This document shows, one piece after another, positions 1 through 6,562 of a DNA stretch of 9,876 nt. Position 1 is the stretch's first letter; the number at the start of each line of letters is the position of its first letter. The position numbers and the translations under genes were made by a program. Below the pieces are notes generated by a model that was not told the origin of the DNA, searched no databases, and was given only the letters and a program-made list of their open reading frames with translations. Origin of the DNA: Myxococcota bacterium (lineage in GTDB: Bacteria > Myxococcota > Polyangia > GCA-2747355 > JAKLHH01); assembly GCA_022710245.1 (NCBI GenBank), contig JAKLHH010000187.1, positions 1-9,876 on the forward strand. Direction: 5' to 3'.

Positions 1-66
1 CGCGAGTACTCTACCCGAGCACGCGGCGGTGCGCACTGACCTCCGCGGGGGACGGCGCGAGGCCAG

Positions 67-1698
67 ATGCGCTATGATGCCGCGTCCGTGGTGATCCAGC
101 TCCTCCGCACCTGGCTCCTCCCCCCGCCGCACCGCGAGCTCCCCACCGCGGCGCGCCTTCGCGCGATCACCACCCTGCGGACGATCGTCATCGTCACCGC
201 CCTGCTCACCGACGGCGTCGTCTACGCCACGCTGAGGCGTTCGCCCCTCTTCGTCGGAGCCGCCCTCACGGCGTTCACCATCATCAACGTCGCGCTCCTC
301 GCCCTGGACCTGGCGCTCACGCTCCTCCTCCTCCGCCGCTGGCATCGGCTGTGGGGGACAGCCCAGGCCATCTGCATCGTCCTCGAGATGCTCACGGTGG
401 TCGTCTGGGTCCAGGTGACGGGCTCGGTCTCGAGCTACTTCCTCGGGGCGGGACTCCTCATCGTGCTCCTCTATCGCTTCTCGCTCGGCTACGCGATGGG
501 CATGGTGGCCGCGGCAGCGCTCCTCGTGCTGCACGGCGGCGCGTTCTGGCTCGAGGAACTCGGGGCGCTGAAGCCCGTCGCGCTCTTCGCGCAGGGCGCC
601 ACGGCCCTCTACGCGACGCCCCAGTTCCGCGTTGCGGCGATGGTCTCGATCGCCGCCACGTACATCCTCGCCTTCGTGGCCTTCAACGCGCTCGCCACCA
701 CCTTCCGCGCCAAGGACCTCGCGCTGCGCGCGGCCAGGCAGGACCTCGACCGGGCCCGCGCCGAGGCCCGCTACGGCCGGCTCTCAGGGCAGGTCCTCGC
801 GGGCGCCTACGAGCTGCAGGAGATCCTGGGCCGGGGAGGCGCCGGCGAGGTGTACCAGGCGGTGCGCCTCGCTGACGGCAGCCCCGTCGCGGTGAAGGTG
901 CTCGCCGCCCACGTCGAGCGCGTCCCCGAGGCGCACGAGCGCTTCCGCCGGGAGGCGGCGTGCGCCCAGCGCCTGCCTCGGCGGCACGTCGCCGAGGTGC
1001 TGCAGATCGGCGAGACCGAGGGGCGCCCGTTCATCGTCATGGAGCTCCTCCGCGGCGAGAGCCTCGGCGCCCGCCTCCGCCGCACCGGCCGCCTGACGCC
1101 CGAGGAGGTGGTCGTGCTCGCCGAGGAGATCGCCCACGCGCTCGAGGCGGCGCACGCTGAGGGTGTCATCCACCGGGATCTCAAACCCGAGAACGTCTTC
1201 CTGGTGACGGGCGGGGCCGACGGCCTCGATGCGCGCCTGCTCGACTTCGGCATCGCGCGGCTGATGGAGGGCCTCGACGCCGGGCTCACCCAGGCCGGGG
1301 TCCTCCTCGGCAGCCCCGGCTATCTCGCCCCCGAGCAGGCTCGCGGCGCCGTGGAGCAGCTCGGGCCGCCCACCGACGTCTTCGCGTTCGGGGCGGTCCT
1401 CTATCGCGCGCTCACCGGGCAGAACGCCTTCCCGGCCCGCACCCCTGCCTCCGCGGTGCACGAGGCGCTGCACGTCCACCCGCCGGCGCCGAGCTCCATC
1501 GCCCCGGACCTTCCGCCGGACCTCGATCACGTCCTCGCGCTGGCGCTGGCCAAGGACCCGGCGGTTCGCTACCAGAGCGCCGCCGAGCTCGCCGAGGACG
1601 TCCGGCGTGCATGGTGCGGCGAGCTGCCTCCAGCCACGCTGGCCCGCGTCCGCGCGCTCCTCGCGGCCACCGACGCTCCGCACACCGCCACGCTCTGA
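67..1698 (+). CDS. Membrane-anchored Hanks-type serine/threonine protein kinase
   Basis: The C-terminal half is a complete eukaryotic-like protein kinase domain, about residues 246-525. The glycine-rich loop is LGRGGAGEVY (254-263), the ATP-binding lysine is K277 in VAVKVL, the catalytic loop is HRDLKPEN (369-376), the metal-binding DFG is 393-395 and APE is 421-423. All catalytic residues are intact, so an active Ser/Thr kinase is expected. The N-terminal half is hydrophobic, with about six likely membrane segments near residues 39-56, 62-90, 99-119, 124-137, 141-158 and 187-211. A short charged, probably helical linker (about 214-240) follows. The usual PknB plan has one membrane helix after the kinase and an external sensor; here the membrane part comes first and may itself be the sensor. 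The ATG start has a GAGG four bases upstream (59-62). Nothing shows the substrate. Kinase identity is certain; the stimulus is unknown. Confidence 0.95.
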   Translation: MRYDAASVVIQLLRTWLLPPPHRELPTAARLRAITTLRTIVIVTALLTDGVVYATLRRSPLFVGAALTAFTIINVALLALDLALTLLLLRRWHRLWGTAQAICIVLEMLTVVVWVQVTGSVSSYFLGAGLLIVLLYRFSLGYAMGMVAAAALLVLHGGAFWLEELGALKPVALFAQGATALYATPQFRVAAMVSIAATYILAFVAFNALATTFRAKDLALRAARQDLDRARAEARYGRLSGQVLAGAYELQEILGRGGAGEVYQAVRLADGSPVAVKVLAAHVERVPEAHERFRREAACAQRLPRRHVAEVLQIGETEGRPFIVMELLRGESLGARLRRTGRLTPEEVVVLAEEIAHALEAAHAEGVIHRDLKPENVFLVTGGADGLDARLLDFGIARLMEGLDAGLTQAGVLLGSPGYLAPEQARGAVEQLGPPTDVFAFGAVLYRALTGQNAFPARTPASAVHEALHVHPPAPSSIAPDLPPDLDHVLALALAKDPAVRYQSAAELAEDVRRAWCGELPPATLARVRALLAATDAPHTATL

Positions 1699-1726
1699 GG
1701 GCTCGCCGACCGTCACCTCCTCGCCG

Positions 1727-1737
1727 CTGTAACAGTG
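1727..1737. promoter_or_regulatory. GTAAC-centred near-palindrome 1 (possible operator)
   Basis: The core CTGTAACAG is an odd-length perfect palindrome around a central A. It is the first of three sites sharing a GTAAC centre in the intergenic region upstream of the lipoprotein gene. The centre-to-centre distance to the second site is 21 bases, about two helical turns. Such symmetry suits a dimeric regulator, but no regulator is identified and function is inferred only from the repetition. Confidence 0.3.
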
Positions 1738-1745
1738 TCACTGCC

Positions 1746-1760
1746 GGGTGTAACGCCCGC
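1746..1760. promoter_or_regulatory. GTAAC-centred near-palindrome 2 (possible operator)
   Basis: The sequence is CGGGTGTAACGCCCG. Its 7-base arms match as inverted repeats at 6 of 7 positions around a central A. It also shares a direct repeat with site 3: GTAAC, R, CC, Y, then a CGCGCG run. It lies about 190 bases upstream of the lipoprotein start codon. Confidence 0.35.
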
Positions 1761-1812
1761 GCGCGCACGCGCTGTCCGGGATCTCGGGGCGATGCCAGCG
1801 CCCGCGCCCCGG

Positions 1813-1827
1813 CGAGGCGTAACACCT
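1813..1827. promoter_or_regulatory. GTAAC-centred near-palindrome 3 (possible operator)
   Basis: The sequence is GAGGCGTAACACCTC, with 7-base arms matching at 6 of 7 positions around a central A. It has the same layout as site 2 but different outer arm bases. Both arms changed together, which argues for selection on symmetry rather than simple duplication. It lies about 125 bases upstream of the lipoprotein start. The rest of 1699-1951 shows no convincing gene, promoter box or terminator. Confidence 0.35.
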
Positions 1828-1951
1828 CGCGCGCCGCCGCTCCACCCTCTCTTCGCAACCTCCCGCGAACGCGAGCGCGGCCGGCTGGCCCGCGAGCTGC
1901 AAGGCCGCTCTGCGCGCCGCTGAGGGCGCGTCACTGAAGAGGAGCGAAGAG

Positions 1952-2758
1952 ATGAAGCGCATGTCCATGATCCGGAGCGGAGCACTCACCCTCACCACCT
2001 CGCTGGTCCTCGGGCTGGCGATCTCGCTCGGCGCCTGCGGCGGCCTCGAGGACCTGCCCGACCCTGCCGGCGAGGAGGACACCGCGGGGGGCGGCGCCGG
2101 CGGCGACGTGCAGTCGCGGGAGTCCTCGCTGATGCTCGACGAGGACCCGAAGGACGGACCGCCCTCCTGGCCTGTGGCGAGCTCGCCGACGCCCGATCCG
2201 CTGACCCCGCCACCGCCGAGCGCAAACCCGGCAGGGTCGTTCCCGCTCCGCATCCTTCGGGTGCTGCTCACCCAGGCCGGTGACGACATGCTCGCGAAGT
2301 ACGACCAGGCCGGGACGCTCCGCTGGAACGGCGAGCCCCCGAGGAGCTGCGCGTACAGCTGCAACACGGCCCCATCCCGCGCGGTCGCCGGACAGCGCTT
2401 CTCGCTCGCCCGCAGCGAGCTGAAGTTCCGCTGGTCCTATCTCAGCGGGCTCGTCCACCGCAACATCACCGTGCCCGTGAGGATCCAGGCCACCTGCAAT
2501 GGGTGGGAGCAGGGCCAGGGCAAGCTCAGCGTGGCGGTCATCCCGGAGCAGGCCGTGGTGAGCGGCGGGACCCTCGTCGAGGGCGTCCTCAACTTCTTCT
2601 CCGCCGGGCACCTCTCGGCCTACATCACCGGCCGGGTCGAGAGCAGCCTCGCTGGCGCCAGCGGCAACAACGTGACCCTCGGCTCCTGCCGCTCGCTCGG
2701 CGTGGTCTCGGGCTACCCGACCGCGCCTGACTACGACGCCTTCGTCTGGGACAGGTGA
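1952..2758 (+). CDS. Predicted lipoprotein of unknown function
   Basis: The 268-residue product starts with a classic lipoprotein signal: basic MKRMSMIR, a hydrophobic core, then lipobox LGAC with the lipidated cysteine at C29. Glycine follows the cysteine, which in Gram-negatives usually permits outer-membrane sorting. An acidic/glycine-rich stretch (about 33-53) and a proline/serine-rich linker (about 70-95) lead to an apparently folded domain (about 97-268). That domain has four cysteines (C133, C137, C182, C246), possibly two disulfides. The C-terminus ends in FVWDR. I recognise no domain family. The start is well supported: AGGAG at 1940-1944 lies seven bases before ATG; M4 and M6 are alternative starts. 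The stop falls 80 bases before the ATG of the downstream radical SAM gene, so the genes may be co-transcribed. Whether this protein is a substrate of those enzymes is open. Confidence 0.8.
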   Translation: MKRMSMIRSGALTLTTSLVLGLAISLGACGGLEDLPDPAGEEDTAGGGAGGDVQSRESSLMLDEDPKDGPPSWPVASSPTPDPLTPPPPSANPAGSFPLRILRVLLTQAGDDMLAKYDQAGTLRWNGEPPRSCAYSCNTAPSRAVAGQRFSLARSELKFRWSYLSGLVHRNITVPVRIQATCNGWEQGQGKLSVAVIPEQAVVSGGTLVEGVLNFFSAGHLSAYITGRVESSLAGASGNNVTLGSCRSLGVVSGYPTAPDYDAFVWDR

Positions 2759-2788
2759 GCTGTTGTGCCCGCGCGCGCGCTGCGCCAT

Positions 2789-2841
2789 CATCGTCTCGAC
2801 GCGCTGACCCGGCTCGAGGACCGGCGTGGACCGAGACGATG
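2789..2841. repeat. 10-bp inverted repeat whose 3' arm contains the radical SAM start codon
   Basis: CATCGTCTCG (2789-2798) is the exact reverse complement of CGAGACGATG (2832-2841), separated by 33 bases. The last three bases of the 3' arm are the ATG proposed as start of the SPASM radical SAM gene. In mRNA the arms could pair and hide the start codon. A perfect 10-bp pair within 50 bases is not rare over a GC-rich 10-kb window, so only the position makes it notable. Confidence 0.4.
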
Positions 2842-3879
2842 CCTCCCCCGACCCCGAACACCATCGCCTTCGAGGTGACCCCGCGCTGCGACCAGCGCTG
2901 CGGCTTCTGCTACAACGTCTGGAAGGGCGCCTGCGGTGACCGCTACCCGACCGGCGAGCTCCCCACCGCCGAGCTCTGCTCGCTGATCAGCCGCGCCGTC
3001 GACGAGAGCGGCGGCACCGAGCTGGTGGTGACCGGCGGCGAGCCGCTGCTCCGCGAGGACGCGCTCGCGATCCTCGCCCATGCGTCGAGCCGCGCGCGCG
3101 GCGTCACGCTGATCACCAGCGCGCGCCGCCTCACCCCGGCGATCGCCGACGAGCTCGCGCGGCTCGGCAACGTCAGCGTGCAGGTGACGCTCCTCGCGGG
3201 GCGCCGGGAGGTCCACGACGCGCTCCGCGGCGTGGCGGGCTTCGACGCCGCGCTGGAGGCGATGACCTGCCTGCGCGAGCGCCGCGTGCCGCTCGTCCTC
3301 TGCTTCGTCTGCACGCGCGAGAACCACGCCGAGCTCGGCGGCGTCCTCGACCTCGCCCACGCGCTCGGCGTCGGTGCGCTCTCCTTCAACCGCATGGCGC
3401 CCGCGGGCGAGGCAGCGCGACAGCTCGAGCGCCTCGCCCCGACGGTGGAGATGCTCGAGGGCTGCCTCGCGCTCGCCGAAGCAGCGGCGCGCGACCGCGG
3501 CCTCCGCGTCTCCACCGCGATCCCGATCCCTCCGTGCCTCGTCGACCACGGCCGCTACCCTGGCGTGGAGTTCACCTGCTGCTCGAGCGCCTCGGCGCGG
3601 CCGAACCCCGTCGTCGACTTCCTCGGCAAGGTGCGCGCCTGCAACCTCTCCTCGGAGATCCTCGGCGACCTGCGCCAGAGCAGCTGGCGGCGGATCATGC
3701 GCGCGAGCTACCTCCGGCGCTTCGCGCGCGCGCTCCCGCCGAGCTGCCGCCCCTGCCGCCTCGCCGCGGTCTGCCGCGCGGGCTGCAAGGAGGCGGCGCT
3801 CGCCTGCGGCGGGTCGCTCGACGCCGAGGAGCCGCTCCTCCGCGACGGGCGTCGCCACGCGGGCGAGGCGGAGCCATGA
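2839..3879 (+). CDS. Radical SAM/SPASM domain protein (putative peptide maturase)
   Basis: The 346-residue product has the radical SAM cluster motif CX3CX2C at C17, C21 and C24, and GGEP at residues 66-69, which contacts SAM. Its C-terminus fits the full SPASM pattern: C248, 14 residues, G263, four residues, C268, then C303-X2-C306-X5-C312-X3-C316 and C323. SPASM domains bind auxiliary Fe-S clusters, and characterised members mature peptides or proteins (PqqE, AlbA, anSME). Peptide modification is therefore the likely role, but the substrate is unknown. I chose ATG 2839 because the motif begins about 15 residues later, as usual in the family. An in-frame GTG at 2755 overlapping the lipoprotein stop would add 28 low-complexity residues and cannot be excluded. 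No strong ribosome binding site precedes either start. The stop overlaps the next gene in ATGA. Confidence 0.88.
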   Translation: MPPPTPNTIAFEVTPRCDQRCGFCYNVWKGACGDRYPTGELPTAELCSLISRAVDESGGTELVVTGGEPLLREDALAILAHASSRARGVTLITSARRLTPAIADELARLGNVSVQVTLLAGRREVHDALRGVAGFDAALEAMTCLRERRVPLVLCFVCTRENHAELGGVLDLAHALGVGALSFNRMAPAGEAARQLERLAPTVEMLEGCLALAEAAARDRGLRVSTAIPIPPCLVDHGRYPGVEFTCCSSASARPNPVVDFLGKVRACNLSSEILGDLRQSSWRRIMRASYLRRFARALPPSCRPCRLAAVCRAGCKEAALACGGSLDAEEPLLRDGRRHAGEAEP

Positions 3880-5873
3880 GCAAGCCGACCGTGCTGCTCC
3901 TCAACCCGGGCGCGCTCGGCGACGACCGCGACTTCGGGCTCCCGCACCTGGTGGCGCTCGGCAGCTACCTCGAGCGCGAGCTGCCGGTGCGCGCCGCGAT
4001 CCTCGACCTCGGCTACGAGGACGGCACGCTGGCCTCGCTCTGGCCTCGCGTCGAGGAGCTCGGGCCGCTCCTCCTCGCGGGGATCAGCGCCTACTCGTCC
4101 TTCGACCACCCGCGCGTCCTCGCGCTCGCGCGGGCGCTCCGCCAGCGCCTCCCTGGCGTCCCGCTCGTCGCTGGCGGCTACCACGCCTCGGCGCTGCCGG
4201 GCGAGCTCGCCGGCGAGGGCCGCGCCTTCGATCACGCCGTGGTCGGCGAGGGGGAGCGGCCGCTCGCGGCGCTGGCCGCCGCGCTCCTCGGCGGGACGCG
4301 CCCCGAGGCGCCGGTGCTCGGCCCCGATCCGGTCCCCGAGCTCGACGCGCTCCCGCCCTACGACTGGTCGCTCCTCGGACGCTACCTGCCGCGCGCCGCC
4401 GAGCTCGGCGGCAAGGTGCAGCTCTACCTGAGCCGCGGCTGCCCCTTCCGCTGCACCTTCTGCATGGAGCGGTGCAAGGGCGAGCGCCGCTGGCGCGCCT
4501 TCTCTCCCGAGCGCGCCCTCGACGAGCTCCGGCGCCTCCATCGCGCGCTGCCGCTCCGGCGCTTCGTGCTGAACGTCGCCGACCCGCTCTTCGGGCTGCG
4601 CCCTGACTGGCGCCGCGCCGTGCTCGAGGGGATCGCCCGCGAGGGGCTCCTGCCGCGGCAGCACTGGACCCTGACCCGCGTCGACGCCCTCGAGCCCGAG
4701 GACGTGGAGCTGCTCGTGCGCGCGCGCTTCGCGGTGGGCGTCGGGCTCGAGTCCGGCTCGCCGCGCATGCTGGAGGTGATGCGCAAGGCCGAGCACCCGG
4801 CGCGCTACCTGGACGGGATCCGTCACTTCGCCGGGCTCGCCCGACGCGCCGGCCTCACCTGGGCCGCGAACCTCATCCTCGGCCACCCGGGCGAGGACGC
4901 GGCCTCCCTCGGCGAGACCGCGGCCTTCGTGCGCGAGCTCTTCCCGGCCGGGCAGGAGACGCCGGGCTGGCTCTCGGTCGATCCCTTCCGCCTCTACCCG
5001 GGGAGCGAGGTCTTCGAGGCGCAGGCCGCCTACGCAGAGCGCTTCGGCGCGCGCTTCCACGCGCCGCGCTGGTGGGAGGGCGGCGGCGATCGCTCGCTCG
5101 CCGCCGAGCTGGTCGATCCCTCGGCCACGCTCCGCGCCGAGGAGCGCGCGGCCTTCGCGGGGCGTGAGCTGGGGCCGCTGGTCGGCGAGATCCGCGTGCG
5201 GTTTCGCTTCACGGGCCGCTCGGTGGACGCCGTCTACCGGCACTCCCTCGACGAGCAGGTCGAGCTCCTCGCGCCGGCGCAGGTCGCCGAGCAGCTCGCC
5301 GCGATGGCGCGGCTGCTCGCGGGCGACTCGCAGCCGCTCGAGCCCGGCGACGGCCTCGCGGACGAGGTCGTGGCCTCGGCGCGGGCGAGGCTGCCGGAGC
5401 CGCTCCGCGCCGCGCCCGGGCTCGACGAGCAGGCCCGGCTGCTGGCGGCGCTCGCGCCGCGGGTCGGCGAGCTCGTGGTCGTGGTCGGAGCCCGCAGCGC
5501 CGCTGGCCTCGCGCTCGCCGCCGAGCTGGTCGGGCCACGGGGGCGCGTGCACGCGCGCGCATCGACGCGAGCGGTCGCCGTGGAGCTCCGCCGTCAGCTC
5601 GCTGGCCTGCCGGCGCTCGAGGTTCGGGTCTACCGCTCGGCGCGACGCCTGCCCCGGTCGACAGCGCTCCTCGTCGACGGCTGCCTGCCCTACCCACCCC
5701 GCGTCCTCTGCGAGCGGCTCCTCGAGGGCGGACGCCTGCTCGCGGCCGTCGGGCCGCGCTACCGTGGGCAGCGCCTGCTCCTCGTCTGGCGACGCCGCGG
5801 CGAGGTGACGAGCCGCGACCTCGGAGAGATCCGGCTGCCTCCGCTCGCGGGCGAGGAGGGGTGGCTGCGCTGA
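3876..5873 (+). CDS. B12-binding-domain radical SAM protein with C-terminal degenerate PIMT-like domain
   Basis: The 665-residue product starts at ATG 3876 inside the ATGA overlap with the SPASM gene, preceded by GGCGGAG, so the two are probably translationally coupled. Residues 1 to about 150 resemble a cobalamin-binding domain of the radical SAM type, including AGGYHAS and VVGEGE; the DXHXXG of base-off B12 proteins is not evident, as in many relatives. The radical SAM motif is C189-X3-C193-X2-C196, followed by ALDELRRL and a barrel containing VGVGLESGS and LILGHPGED. Residues about 505-665 resemble protein-L-isoaspartate methyltransferase: LLEGGRLLAAVG (615 onward), then VWRRRG, and IRLPPLAGEEG matching the family's terminal VRFVPLV-type strand. 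The SAM loop, normally GTGSGY, reads GARSAAG (538-544), and the acidic residue expected after the next strand is missing, so this domain is probably not a methyltransferase. Relatives often methylate carbon; the substrate is unknown. Confidence 0.87.
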   Translation: MSKPTVLLLNPGALGDDRDFGLPHLVALGSYLERELPVRAAILDLGYEDGTLASLWPRVEELGPLLLAGISAYSSFDHPRVLALARALRQRLPGVPLVAGGYHASALPGELAGEGRAFDHAVVGEGERPLAALAAALLGGTRPEAPVLGPDPVPELDALPPYDWSLLGRYLPRAAELGGKVQLYLSRGCPFRCTFCMERCKGERRWRAFSPERALDELRRLHRALPLRRFVLNVADPLFGLRPDWRRAVLEGIAREGLLPRQHWTLTRVDALEPEDVELLVRARFAVGVGLESGSPRMLEVMRKAEHPARYLDGIRHFAGLARRAGLTWAANLILGHPGEDAASLGETAAFVRELFPAGQETPGWLSVDPFRLYPGSEVFEAQAAYAERFGARFHAPRWWEGGGDRSLAAELVDPSATLRAEERAAFAGRELGPLVGEIRVRFRFTGRSVDAVYRHSLDEQVELLAPAQVAEQLAAMARLLAGDSQPLEPGDGLADEVVASARARLPEPLRAAPGLDEQARLLAALAPRVGELVVVVGARSAAGLALAAELVGPRGRVHARASTRAVAVELRRQLAGLPALEVRVYRSARRLPRSTALLVDGCLPYPPRVLCERLLEGGRLLAAVGPRYRGQRLLLVWRRRGEVTSRDLGEIRLPPLAGEEGWLR

Positions 5874-5946
5874 GGCCCTGAGGCCTGCGCTCGCCGGCAA
5901 GGAGGGGTGGCTGCACCGAGGCCTGAGGCCTGCGCAGCTCGGGGCG
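5837..5946 (+). repeat. Imperfect 46-bp tandem duplication across the 3' end of the B12 radical SAM gene
   Basis: Copy 1 (5837-5882) covers the last codons and stop of the radical SAM gene. Copy 2 (5883-5927) repeats it with five substitutions and one deleted base, about 40 of 46 positions identical. A third partial copy starts at 5928 (GCCTGCGC) and decays quickly. Copy 2 encodes a broken echo of the C-terminus (LAGKEGWLH) lying beyond the stop. The AGGCCTGAGGCCT segments are also self-complementary. The rest of 5947-5986 shows no recognisable element. Confidence 0.75.
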
Positions 5947-5986
5947 AAGACGCGAACCGGACGGCGCGCCGGCTGTCTGTCAGTAC

Positions 5987-6505
5987 ATGATCGTCCTCTG
6001 CAGCAAGCGAACCAGACTCCGGCGGCGCGTGCCGCTCGCCTCCTCCCTCCAGCTCACTCCTCTCATCGACATCTTCATGGTGATGGTCTTGTTCCTGCTG
6101 GCGACGTTCCACCCGGCGAGCGACCTCTGCATGTGCCGGCCGCGCCTGACGGTTCCCATCGCGGAGCGCCTGGAGGGCCTGGAGCGCGCGCCGGTCGTGA
6201 CCATGGCGGCCGCCGACGACGGCGACGGCGTGGTGACCCTCGATGGCAGCGAGGTCTCCACCCTGCGCGAGCTGCTCGACGACTCCTCCCCCGACTGGAA
6301 GATCGCCAAGCTCACGGAGCAGCTCGAGGTCAAGAAGCACAACTGGAGGCTGACCAACCCCGACGGGGTCTTCCCCGGCCAGCTGATCATCGAGGCGGAC
6401 CGCGAGACCAGCTTCAAGGCGATCAAGAAGGTGGTCTACTCGGGCGGGCTGGCCGGCTACGTGCACTACCAGCTGGTGGCCGAGCGCCGCGCGCGCAGAC
6501 GCTGA
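5987..6505 (+). CDS. ExbD/TolR-family biopolymer transport protein (orphan)
   Basis: The 172-residue product has the ExbD/TolR plan: a short basic cytoplasmic end, one membrane helix with signature LTPLIDIFMVMVLFLLATF (23-41), and a periplasmic domain. D28 matches the helix aspartate that carries protons through ExbB/TolQ-ExbD/TolR motors. The periplasmic part keeps the family pattern VVTLDG (82-87) and LIIEADRETSF (133-143), then AGYVHYQLV near the end. These proteins work with an ExbB/TolQ partner to energise TonB, Tol-Pal or, in myxobacteria, gliding machinery. No ExbB/TolQ or TonB/TolA gene is in the window, so the partner is beyond it or encoded elsewhere. C48 and C50 just after the helix are unusual. 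The ATG start lacks a visible ribosome binding site; a GTG at 6029 would also leave the helix intact. A 113-base gap with decayed repeats separates it from the radical SAM gene. Confidence 0.88.
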   Translation: MIVLCSKRTRLRRRVPLASSLQLTPLIDIFMVMVLFLLATFHPASDLCMCRPRLTVPIAERLEGLERAPVVTMAAADDGDGVVTLDGSEVSTLRELLDDSSPDWKIAKLTEQLEVKKHNWRLTNPDGVFPGQLIIEADRETSFKAIKKVVYSGGLAGYVHYQLVAERRARRR

Positions 6506-6506
6506 T

Positions 6507-6519
6507 CGCCGCTCCGGCG
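6507..6519 (+). terminator. Short GC hairpin just after the ExbD stop (weak terminator candidate)
   Basis: CGCCG (6507-6511), a three-base loop and CGGCG (6515-6519) form a perfect five-pair stem two bases after the ExbD stop. It lies between two convergent genes, where termination is expected. No T-tract follows, and short GC stems arise easily at this composition. Confidence 0.22.
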
Positions 6520-6562
6520 CAGGCTGGCTGAGGCCGTCGCGCCGCTGACGAGAGGCTGGCGA

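Noticed and set aside
784..1716. 310-codon open frame on the minus strand
   Set aside because: Antisense to the kinase domain, whose motifs are all intact in the plus frame; composition is that of a GC shadow.
1735..1923. 62-codon open frame in the intergenic region, considered as a short precursor peptide
   Set aside because: It starts with GTG, has no ribosome binding site, and its composition follows the GC repeats around the GTAAC sites. No leader-core pattern is seen.
2769..2781. GCGCGCGC run
   Set aside because: A simple dinucleotide run expected at this composition; no further structure or partner repeat seen.
2755..2838. GTG start for the SPASM radical SAM gene overlapping the lipoprotein stop
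   Set aside because: It would add 28 low-complexity residues without family support and has only weak GGGACAG upstream. It is kept as an alternative, not the main call.
3534..3875. N-terminal extension of the B12 radical SAM frame
   Set aside because: It overlaps the SPASM coding region in another frame and is Arg/Pro-rich; the B12-type domain begins at ATG 3876.
3708..5900. 730-codon open frame on the minus strand
   Set aside because: It lies antisense to the B12 radical SAM gene, is rich in Arg, Glu and Ala with no recognisable motif, and is explained by high-GC codon use on the opposite strand.
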